Source: Strix aluco | Lineage: Eukaryota; Chordata; Aves; Strigiformes; Strigidae | Assembly (NCBI RefSeq): GCF_031877795.1 | Contig: NC_133933.1 | Location: 7,438,632 to 7,502,631 of the forward strand | Reading direction: 5' to 3' | Length of the DNA stretch: 64,000 bases | Shown here: in pieces, positions 9,501 to 18,300 of the stretch | Position numbering within the stretch: position 1 is the stretch's first letter | Layout of the letters: each line of letters starts with the position of its first letter | Notes under the pieces: generated by a model | What the model was told of the DNA's origin: nothing | Seen by the model: the letters and a program-made list of their open reading frames with translations, nothing else | The model's database searches: none | Program-made: the position numbers and the translations under genes

Positions 9501-10687
9501 GCCTGCTCCTGATGGAAGCACTGGGTGGCACACACAAATGGCATTGCAAAGAGGAACAACTGATGGAGGAAAGTAGTATGGGGGGGCACCTGCTGCACTG
9601 AAGAGAAGCCTGAAAGACGACAGTATTCTGGGGGTCTCTGGGTTTCTGACCCTCCTTTTATTTTTGTTTCTTTTTCCCCAAAAAGTAACTTTCACTGTTG
9701 GAGTCAGTCAGCTACAGACCCTGCTAATAAATGTTTCTGCCTGTGAACTTCTCTCAGCATCCTTTTGTGCAGCTCTGGGTAATCCATGCCTGTTGGTTGC
9801 TGTTTGAGCAATAAATCTTAGGAGACTTTTTTTTTTTTCCCTCCTCAGTGCTACTACTTCTGAACCATTGAATCACACTGAATACAACAGACTCAACACA
9901 ATAGACTGTGTGTACTACAAAGCGGTGTTGGATTGCCTGCCTTCCCTTGATCACTTAAAATTGGCCATTTGGTGGCCAAGATGAGAGTACTTTCATTACC
10001 AGTAAGCATCTGCTGTGAAACAGTTCCCTGTCTTCTGCTTCCAGTGGACAGCTATATGTGATGCGCTGGTCTAACATAAATGTCGTACAGTTTGAGCACC
10101 ACAGGGTGATAATTCCCTGCAGCAGAACTGAGATCTACATAACTGTATAAGATAATCGCAGGAAGTTAGATGAAAGCAATATGCTGTGGAAGTCTATCCC
10201 ACGCTGGAAGCTTTCAAGCAGAATATTGGCATTTATTTTCTAGTCACATTTCTCCGTAGCGAGCGTGTTGCATAGCCTCAGTCTGTTCAAGGCATCCTTT
10301 TCATGTGTGATTAGGAACTGTTTAAAGATAAAGGGTTACATATGACTAATAAATCCAGGTATGGATGTGGGAATAGAAAGCAAAAAAGGAAGATAAAGGA
10401 ATCATTTGAAATTATGAGAGAAGGTAGTATTGCCTAATAAAAAATTAAAAAATTTATGGCAGGAACAAATCATCCCAGCTATGCAAAAGGAGTCAAAAGA
10501 CCTTTTTCTTTTCCAGAACGCTTTGAGTACATTATGGTGTACTTTGAGTACATTATAGTGTATTCTGTATTTGCATCTATTCATGTAGCTTTGGGGGGGT
10601 GATAAAGGAACATGAATCCTTTAGTAATCTCAAAACATCTTTCCTTTTAACTCTCTTTTTCAGGACATTGATTTCTTCTGTGAATAG
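6389..10687 (+). CDS. OTOR: Otoraplin, MIA-family secreted SH3-like protein (complete)
   Basis: Four exons (6389-6512, 6975-7114, 7691-7801, 10664-10687) join to 399 nt, giving 132 residues and a TAG stop. The human protein is 128 residues. Residues 1-23 form a signal peptide with a Leu-rich core (VVLLLCLGL), followed by mature IFMDKLASKKLC. The MIA/OTOR SH3-like domain includes KKGQLIYVYSKL, EFWAGSVYG and VGYFPSSLV. The four family cysteines are present at 35, 40, 58 and 131; by MIA homology they should pair 35-40 and 58-131. Otoraplin is secreted and is known for cochlear expression and a presumed role in cartilage or otic capsule development. This start was chosen because it begins the signal peptide and lies just downstream of the TATA-like box. 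An NKT glycosylation sequon at Asn119 is absent from the human sequence as I recall it. No frame disruption is seen. Confidence 0.96.
6513..6974 (+). other. OTOR: OTOR intron 1
   Basis: This is a 462-nt phase-1 GT-AG intron splitting the Tyr42 codon. It has no recognisable repeat or RNA gene. Confidence 0.9.
6975..7114 (+). CDS. OTOR: OTOR exon 2: first half of SH3-like domain
   Basis: This exon follows the acceptor TTTTTCTAG and ends with AGT before the donor GTAAGA. It encodes residues 42-88, from YTISLARAEEDYNAPDC through KKGQLIYVYSKLVKE to GEFWAGS. Cys58 lies here. Reading through the donor would add a spurious VRGDS tail, so the splice is supported by homology. Confidence 0.95.
7115..7690 (+). 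other. OTOR: OTOR intron 2
   Basis: This is a 576-nt phase-0 GT-AG intron, AT-rich, with nothing recognisable inside. Confidence 0.9.
7691..7801 (+). CDS. OTOR: OTOR exon 3: second half of SH3-like domain
   Basis: This exon is 111 nt, phase 0 at both ends, after the acceptor CTTGAAG and before the donor GTAAGG. It encodes residues 89-125, including VYGEQYEDHMGTVGYFP and VYQEANKTVPTT. The NKT at residues 119-121 is an N-glycosylation sequon. Confidence 0.95.
7802..10663 (+). other. OTOR: OTOR intron 3
   Basis: This 2,862-nt phase-0 intron is the longest in the gene. It contains an exon-like segment with consensus borders at 8856-8904 (see findings) and a 21-bp tandem duplication at 10521-10562. 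An open frame of 163 codons at 8928-9419 shows no family resemblance and I treat it as chance. Confidence 0.9.
10521..10562. repeat. 21-bp tandem duplication
   Basis: Two adjacent 21-bp copies beginning CTTTGAGTACATTAT differ at one base (G versus A at unit position 16). They lie about 100 bp before OTOR exon 4 and are likely a recent slippage duplication. Confidence 0.85.
10664..10687 (+). CDS. OTOR: OTOR exon 4 (coding): C-terminal DIDFFCE
   Basis: After a strong CTCTTTTTCAG acceptor, eight codons encode DIDFFCE and TAG. This heptapeptide is identical to the human C-terminus. It supplies Cys131, the partner expected to close the domain with Cys58. Confidence 0.95.
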   Translation, partial: DIDFFCE

Positions 10688-10950
10688 CGCTGAAAGCAGT
10701 CAGGCAATCTCTCGGCTGCTACCAGGGAAAGCTGACAGGAGGAAACGTGGACACCCTCCCTGAACACACAGCCCCTCCTATAATAGATGTTTGTGCAACA
10801 AGTAATTTTTCTTCAAAACGAGGAAGCTTTCATTTAAAGGGAGTGATTGCAGATGGGGAAATAGTCCCACACAGGATTTGTTTAGAAATTTTTTACCTGC
10901 GTATACTTTGTTACTTGTTAATAAACCTAATAGCCTTTGAATTACTGTAA
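10688..10950 (+). other. OTOR: OTOR 3' UTR
   Basis: This is the untranslated part of the terminal exon, from the TAG stop to about 25 nt past AATAAA at 10920-10925. The true cleavage site is unverified. Confidence 0.7.
10920..10925 (+). terminator. OTOR: OTOR poly(A) signal
   Basis: AATAAA within GTTAATAAACC lies 233 nt after the stop codon, and GT-rich sequence (GTCTGTGTGG) follows about 25 nt downstream. Together they fit a poly(A) signal plus downstream element. Confidence 0.75.
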
Positions 10951-13900
10951 GTCTGTGTGGTATAAATATGATATGTATGGGATTAGATGTGCAGTCTTGA
11001 CCTGCATTTTTCTGCTATAACCTTATACCTTGTATTAGATATTAAAAATACCTTCCTTAGGTGAGCCATCTGTGACTTGCTGGAATCAATCATTTTTGTT
11101 GCAAGAGCTACTCAACGATGGAGAAATCACCAGTAACTGAATATGGGCTTTAGCAGTGTGTCAAAAAGAGTATCTTACCTGCTGTGTGTGCCAGTTTGGG
11201 GCATGTTCAAGCTCAAACTGGCTCAGAGCCATGGGCTGAAACAGGAGCATGGGGTAAGGCTGAGGCTGGTGTCTGCCCAGGGCCTCCCCTCCCTGGGAGG
11301 CAGTACCATGCCCAGCTGCTCCCCTGAGCGCTGGTGCAGAAGATGGGTAACCTCTGTCATGTTCCAAGTAGGAGAATTGGAGGTGGTATCCTGCTGATCT
11401 CTCTCTGACTCTAACAGTCAGCCTGCCAGTGCTGGGCTGCCTGTGTCATCGCGCCTCACTGATGGAATTGGGTTGTCACCCGTTAGGCCCATGGGGGGAG
11501 CCATTGGGCTGAGCCTCCCAGGGCAGGAGGTTGTGTCACTCAACGTTAAACATGCCTGGGACTGAAAGTGGTGGGGTTGTATTTGAGCTCCATGCTGTCA
11601 GTTCAGCCTCAGAAAGTGAGTTCTTTCGGTAAAATTTCAAGTTTAGGGAGAGGTTGAATGACAAAACATTTAGGACTAGCAGTACTTGCATTTGTCAAAG
11701 ACCCTCAGCAGGGTCTGCTGTAAGCAAAGTTACATTTTAACCAATAAAGTGTAATTTTTTTAGCTGGATTGTTCCCATTCAGTACAGCCTTCCAAGATGA
11801 GGTGTTTGCAATTGCACACATTCATTTTAGATAGACTTGATGGAAACTCATCCTACACCTGGGCACACGCTAGAAGCTGCGAGTACTGGAAGAGTACACG
11901 TAGCTGTAGGTGTTCGCAAACAACACACAAAATACATGAAATTGCACTGTGGATATCATGAATGAAAATTGTGAGGTGAGGTTTAGCAATTGCTGTTGGA
12001 ACATATGAGTTTTTCCTCCAATCATCATCTCAGGTAATTGCTAATAGTTCTACCTGTATGTGTAAGAGGCAGGTGTAAAAAGCTTTATATGTATTTCTCC
12101 ACAAAGATACTGTCCTTTCCTCCTCCCTTGCAGGAGTTCCAAGCCAGGAGAACTAGACTTTCTGTGGTATAAAGTGAAACCAGTGGTTTTAGTCCTTGAC
12201 ATTGTACTTTATCCTTAACCCATGTCCTTGTAAAGAAAAGCTTGCAGACGTAACTACTTTCAGCTCCTGTTTGCTCCTTAACCAGCTTGTATGAGCTATG
12301 GGTACTTCATGATAGCAAAACAACAGCTAGGAGGAGAATACTTTCAGTGCAGGATGCATACAACAGGGAGTACTTATACATATATTGTCCTTTTAGAGCT
12401 TGCACAAAGGGCAGCATTTGGAGTATCGGTGAAAAACAGCCTGCTATGACTTCTTTGGCAGTTACAGCAAGTCTGGGACCATTGTGGCAGAATGTGGGCA
12501 GTACGTATTTATTTCTCTTTGCCTTTTCCCTGGCTGCCATGAGAGGCCCTGTTGTGCAGTGAACTCTCCGGTGCAGAAAATAACTCAGCAGGCTTTCAAG
12601 GGGCATCAAAGTCTGTCTTTGCTACTTGAAAATCTAATTCTGAGGAAAAGTAAGATAAGGGTTCACTTTGTGGTATTCATAAAGCATCTGGCTGTGAAGA
12701 AGCATTGTACTGGCAAAGCTACTCATCTACTGAATTCAGGTTCTTATATGCAACTGTTGGATGGTTTCCAATCTAATGAAGCTTTATAGCACCTTTTCGT
12801 CTGCACGGTGTCAGAGGTACTTGTTTTATACATCCACATTGTGTAAAACTGTCATCTCACAAGCACAGGTGACCTATGCTACAATCTGAACTCCGGTATG
12901 ATAGTCTAGTTAAATTTATAGCTTCATTATGTGACTTATTGGCAGGATCCTTTTTTTAAGTTGTCCACAGGAGAACTGTGACTCCGTTCGTTAGTCACCA
13001 GGGATGTAATACAATGAATGCAGCAATTCCTGATCTTTACAGCCATTGCCTCTCTGAGGGCAATCTCTTCACTGTGTAAATGCTACACCGAGAAGGCATG
13101 TTGGGTAGATTCAGTTTGCAAGGGACAGTGTGTGTGCTCAGAAGAGTGGGGATGTTGCAGTCTGACCTGATCTTCTCACTCTAAAGAAGATGCAAAATAT
13201 GCATCGTTATTCATTCACTTGAATCAAATTCGTGCCTGGTTTTATTTTCCGTGTGCCAATTTTCATTATTTTACCACAAATTTCACAACGTTTGATTAGC
13301 TTAAAATTCCCATTGCTAAGGCCTGATTATTACAAGTGAAAAACAAGAGAATCTCCTGGTTTTAGAGGAAATTAAGTTTCTACCCTTTACAAATGTAGGG
13401 AAGCGTGACAACCTTAATCTTAACAGCGCTAGCACCAAAGGTAAACAACATGATCCCAGACTTGCACAATGAAATCGGGGTGAAGTGGGGAAGGGAGAAA
13501 TGGCAGGGGAGCACAGGATGTCTGTAGAAAACTTTTGAGTGCTTGCAGTTGGCAGCATTATTAATGTGAAGTTGACAGTTAAAGATCAATAGTTTTGACA
13601 CTGAACACAGATCTGCTTTCTGTGTTTCCCGTTCTTAGATGATGCTTGTTTCAGAACAACACAGCTTGCCATTCAGACCCCTAAGTGTTCATGCTGTAGC
13701 GTACCTGGCTGAAATAAACAGGAACTGACTTTCAGGAGAAAGAGAGGAGAATCAATATTATGCTAGCAGGCAGTGGAGGATGCTTTTGATTTTCTAGTTT
13801 CTTCCTTTTTCCCCTACAGTGATTATTGCCCTTGCAGCTTCTTTCTAGAAATCACAGCGGTTTCACTGTTCCTGTTTTAGTAATATATACACAATACCTT

Positions 13901-14332
13901 GCGTGCGGTGTGGGCTATTTATATGACAAGATCTTATAGTCTGTTCACAGGGGAAATATATGCACAGCTTGATGTGTATTTCGGTTTTGTGTTTAAACAA
14001 GGCTGTGTAGGACTCCTGATGTGGCCTCGAACCGCACTTTTGACTTACGATCGCATGGCATCTATTGGGCTGAAGTTAGCATTAAGTTTTCAACCTTAGG
14101 TGGGGATTCAGAAGCTTTTCAATTAAACCCTTGTCTGTTTTTCAGCAAGGTTGGGCTTTGAAGAAGTTATTACTCCTAAATCATTACCTGAAGTCAAAAG
14201 CCTGTAACTCCGGCAGCCTTCCCGCTGCAGTGGGACGGGGTGCTGGCTTTGCCGGCGGGAGCAGCGCCGTTGGTGAGCGCAGGGTGACATCCAGCGGCGG
14301 CTCCTGCCTGGCTCCGGGAAGGGCTGTAGTAG
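10951..14332. other. Intergenic region downstream of OTOR
   Basis: No supportable gene. A moderately GC-rich patch at about 11220-11560 and a CpG-bearing, GC-rich block at about 14208-14330, directly before the CR1 cluster, stand out from AT-rich flanks. I recognise neither. Open frames such as 12287-12562 and its overlapping neighbours look like chance. Confidence 0.65.
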
Positions 14333-14510
14333 CATCACAGGGACACCCCGGCTGGGAGGGCCCTCGGGGGTCTCCTGCCCAAAGCAGGGTCACACTGAAG
14401 CCACATCAGAGTGCTCACGGATTTGCCCAGTCCTGAAAACCTCCAAAGACTCTGGGTAACTTGTTCCTTAATTATGCTCATAATGAAAATGACTTATTTA
14501 TCTAAAACCC
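14333..14510 (-). mobile_element. Older CR1 LINE fragment, 3' part
   Basis: Read on the plus strand, the sequence follows the reverse complement of a CR1 3' end at low identity. Recognisable blocks are ATCACAGGGACA, CAAAGCAGGGTCACA, CCCAGTCCTGAAAACCTCC, TCTGGGTAACTTGTTCC and a degenerate AATGAAAATGACTTATTTATCTAAAACCC block. The copy is broken at 14510 by a younger insertion and resumes at about 15136. Its divergence is clearly greater than that of the inserted copy. Confidence 0.65.
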
Positions 14511-14542
14511 TTTTTTTTTTTTTTTTTTTTTTTTTCCCCCCC
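14511..14542. repeat. T25C7 tract abutting the younger CR1
   Basis: Twenty-five T residues are followed by seven C residues and then the CAGAATCACAGAAT terminus of the younger CR1. On the element's strand this reads as G7A25 after the 3' end. CR1 normally ends in short ATTCTGTG-type repeats rather than a poly(A) tail. Confidence 0.9.
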
Positions 14543-14544
14543 TA

Positions 14545-15135
14545 CAGAATCACAGAATTATCAGGGTTGGAAAAGACCTTGAAGATCATCTTGTCCAACC
14601 ATTAACCTCACACTGACCATTCTCCACTCCACCAGATCCCTCAGTGCTGGGTCAACCCGACTCTTAAACCCCTCCAGGGATGGGGACTCCACCACTGCCC
14701 TGGGCAGCCCATTCCAACGGCCAACAACCCCTTCTGGAAAGAAATGCTTCCCAATACCCAGTCTAAACCTTCCCTGGCACAGCTTGAGGCCATTCCCTCT
14801 TGTCCTATCGCTTGTTACTTGGTTCAAGAGACTCATCCCCAGCTCTCTGCACCCTCCTTTCAGGTAGTTGTAGAGGGTGATGAGGTCTCCCCTCAGCCTC
14901 CTCTTCTCCAGACTAAACCCCCCCAGTTCCCCCAGCCTCTCCCCATCAGACCTGTGCTCCAGACCCTGCACCAGCTTCATTGCCCTTCTCTGGACACGCT
15001 CGAGTCATTCAATGGCCTTTTTGTAGTGAGGGGCCCAAAACTGAACCCAGTAATCGAGGTGCGGCCTCACCAGTGCCGAGTACAGGGGTAAGATCCCTTC
15101 CCTGTCCCTGCTGGCCACGCTATTGCTGATACAAG
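14545..15135 (-). mobile_element. Younger CR1 LINE, 5'-truncated 3' end, inserted into older CR1
   Basis: The 3' terminus is at the left (CAGAATCACAGAAT, then GGGTTGGAAAAGACCTTGAA), so the element lies on the minus strand. It spans about 590 bp and is truncated at its 5' end near ATTGCTGATACAAG. A minus-strand open frame of 139 codons at 14561-14980 encodes the C-terminal end of CR1 ORF2 (reverse transcriptase protein), including [18 protein letters not shown] and [12 protein letters not shown]. Survival of this frame suggests a fairly recent insertion. It lacks the RT and endonuclease domains and cannot be autonomous. Confidence 0.93.
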
Positions 15136-15375
15136 TTTTAATTTATGTCCATTTTCCTTTTTCCTCCACTGAGCACCTCAATAAAGAGCCCGGATCCGTC
15201 TTAATAAACCTCTTGTAGTCACTGGGGGGCTGTTTTTGTGTCCCCCTGAAACCGTTTCTTCCCCAGGCTGAACAAGTCCAGCTCCCTCAGCTTCTCCTCT
15301 CAGGACTGGTGGTCCCCTGCCCATCTCACTGTCTCTCCGCAGAACGTGCTCAAATTGCACAGCAGCAGGTCAGGT
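15136..15375 (-). mobile_element. Older CR1 LINE fragment, resumption after nested insertion
   Basis: The older copy continues here: TTATGTCCATTTTCC, AAAGAGCCCGGATCCGTC, CCCCAGGCTGAACAAGTCC, AGCTCCCTCAGCTTCTCCTC and a degraded TCTCACTGTCTCTCCGCAGAA block occur in CR1 consensus order. Together with 14333-14510 it forms one minus-strand copy split by the younger CR1. The right border is approximate. Confidence 0.75.
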
Positions 15376-18300
15376 TTCTGACTGGGCTTGTTGGTAACAA
15401 CAGCTGAGTTTATGAAGGATTCACACATGCTCATCTACTTCTTACTTGTGATGGCACTAACATTTTATACTGGAGATTTTTTCATAATTGCATACACTGC
15501 TGTAAGCATCTTGTTATCTATAAACAATAAACATGCCTCAGGGCTTATGAAAGATGACAAGGAGTTCACACAGGGCTTTCGTGCAATGTGTTTCTTCCAC
15601 AGAAGACGTGTTCTTGTGACCACACCTTTGTCAGGCCAACGCACTGTGACAAGGAGAGCGCTGTGTGTTCCTGAGGCGCGCTAGCCCTGTGGTGAGGAGG
15701 CAGTGAGTGCATCAGGTGCCTGTACCCACAGCGGGGTAGCGTTACCAGCGCATCGGCCACTTCTGTACAACAAACTTCAGCCACAGAAAACAGCAGGCAG
15801 ATGGTAGGTGCTGAGTTCCTTTCCATGTTGCAACTATGAGGGCTTTAGCGGAGGGGAAACAACATCCCCAGATGCCCTGGTGCAGGGCTAATGAAGGGCT
15901 AATTGCAGCCCTGACTGGGATCAATGGGGGATGAGCAACAGCTGCTATAAAAATCACCACCTTGGCAGGGTGAGAGGGAAGTTGGGGGTTGTAAAGCCAG
16001 ACTGAGAGAGGAGGCTGGGCTGGCAGGTAGGGCAGAGGTAGGAGGGGGTGGAAAGTTAGGACCTCTCATCTGAAACGTGCTCTCCTATTTTCTGCTGCCT
16101 ACAGTGCTTTATTTGAGCTGGCTGTTGCAAGAAGATACCTTTGTAATATGAATCTGAAATCTTTCATGACCTTGAGATTTAGGAACCCTTGGTATGGAGT
16201 AGCCAGATAAGGAAAAGAATAACTGGAGAATATTGTTGCCAACCTTGGGGCCTGAGCTGATTTTTAAAATTGTGCCTGCTATTAAACTATTCCTGATCTA
16301 GGTTTATTTACTGGAAATACCCGATTTAAACTGAAAGTTAGCTTGTTTTTTTTTTCCTTTGCAAGAGAAAAGGCGAGATGCTTTATCATCCATTGTCTGA
16401 CATTGACCTGTCTGCAGGGTTTTCTTCTCTTACAGCCTCCCACCCCTGCTTGGCTTTCTTGAACTGGTGTGGTATGGCTGTGTCACCAGCTCTCTGGGCT
16501 GACTGATGGGTTTGTGGTTTAGATGCTTTAGACTGATGGTTTTCAGGTTTAGAAATAGCTGTTTCTTCAGGGGTGGGTGGAAAAAAACTGCTTTGGGACG
16601 GATGAATAACATTATGTCAATACAAATCACAGGGAACCAGTGTGAGGCTGATTGTTCTTTCTGCTCAGACTGAAATTACACTGCCAGCCCATGAAAAGCA
16701 GGAGCTCAAAATATATGGTAGTAGGTAAAACTGCGTGAGTATTTAGTAAATAACATTGCACATATATATATAATACCTGAGTTTCTTAGCATCACTTAAA
16801 GGTGTGAATGTCTCTGAAGAGTGTAAAATGCAAACATATACTTAGTCGTGAACAAGTATGCAAAGTGTAAAACTTGTCTTACATGATAGTGTGGTGAGAA
16901 TGCAGCTTAAAGACAGCTCTTCTGTCTGTATTGAAATGCTTGTTTTCATATGCACTGTAGCAAAGGACTACCTATGGTCAGGCCCTCAGACAGTGGCAGT
17001 GAGGTTAAGATTTGTTAGAGGGTTTCACCAAAGATTTTTTTCAGATAGGGGGAATTCACATAAAAGGGGAGTGGGCTCCACTACTGTATTTTTGCCACAA
17101 GACCGTATAAAATTGCTTAAGGGGTGGACTAAGTTTGGGGGTGTAGTACCCAACTCCAGTCGGGTTAGATTTCTTCCCTCCCATATGGCATACCTTTTGA
17201 ACAGCAGTGTGGAAGAAAAGAGCTGCGAGTCCATCTGCTAGTGGCTGTGTTGGAGTGTAGCCCACAGCAGTCAGTATTCTGTTATGAATCTACCGGTTTC
17301 AGTGATGTTTTGTTAGCTGAAGGTTGCTCAAGTCTCAGGCAGACTTTTTGGAAGCCAGAGGTGGAGAAATCCCTCTGTATATACAATAGCCCAGGAGGCT
17401 GGACACTTGGCTGTGATACAGGGAAATCCTATTTCTAATTCTTGGTGCCTGAAACTCTGACCAACTGCATCCTACTTGTCATCATTTCTTAAGGTTACTG
17501 GGGCAATTGTCAGTGACAGAAGGGAAGGGTTCCCACTTCTGGTGCAGAACAGAGAAATTCCTCAGTAAAAAAGTTTTGCAGGAGGAAAACTCCTAATTCC
17601 TTCTGAGTTTAAGTGGATTTTCAAAGTCTTTGTGTTGAGTGAAATGTGCGTTAGCTGTTCCAATGATTGGCTGCTTTTAGGTGGTGTAACGGCCAATGCA
17701 CTCCTGTTTACTCTTTGGAACAGCTTTGTGCAAACTAAATGCAGCTTAATGCCTGGGTTCTTCTTTAGGCACTCTTTCTCCAGCACTTTGAGCTACAAAG
17801 GGTAAAATTGCTAGCACTGGTCTGATGTAGAGTCAGGCTAGTTTAATATACTGTACAGCATGTATCGATCATGATGCCAGCCAAAGCATTAAACTTCCTT
17901 GTATCTTCTTTGATACACAAATGGGTCTCTGCAATATTCCACACACTGTGCCTTGAAATGTCTAGAAGGAGATGTAATGGATAAATGATAAACTGTCTGC
18001 TTTAATGATATCTGTAAATGTCCTCATCATTTTATATTGCCCCTTAAGAATAATAATTGCCAGTGATTCAAAAGGCAAGGCAGTTCTGAGAAGAGGGACG
18101 AAGTAATAATTCCTGGGGAAAGCTGAGAACAGAGGAGTGTAGCAGTATGCAAAACAGGAAAAGCAGAAGATTGCAAAGTCACTAAGAGGTCTTTAATGTG
18201 TCATCCCACTACACTGTATAATGGGAACTGTAGAGTGTTGGCAAAACTTCTTCATTTGGGCCGTAACTCCTTCTCGAGACTCTGCAAGTAGAGTGGTTCA

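Noticed and set aside
14561..14980. 139-codon minus-strand frame considered as a host gene
   Set aside because: It is the C-terminal end of CR1 ORF2 inside a 5'-truncated CR1 copy, so it is annotated as part of the mobile element.
14744..15091. 115-codon plus-strand frame across the CR1 copy
   Set aside because: It is the antisense shadow of the CR1 ORF2 remnant.
17025..17265. Possible LTR or retroviral fragment around a TATAAAA-containing segment
   Set aside because: No paired terminal repeats, primer-binding site or polypurine tract, and no retroviral protein motif could be seen nearby.
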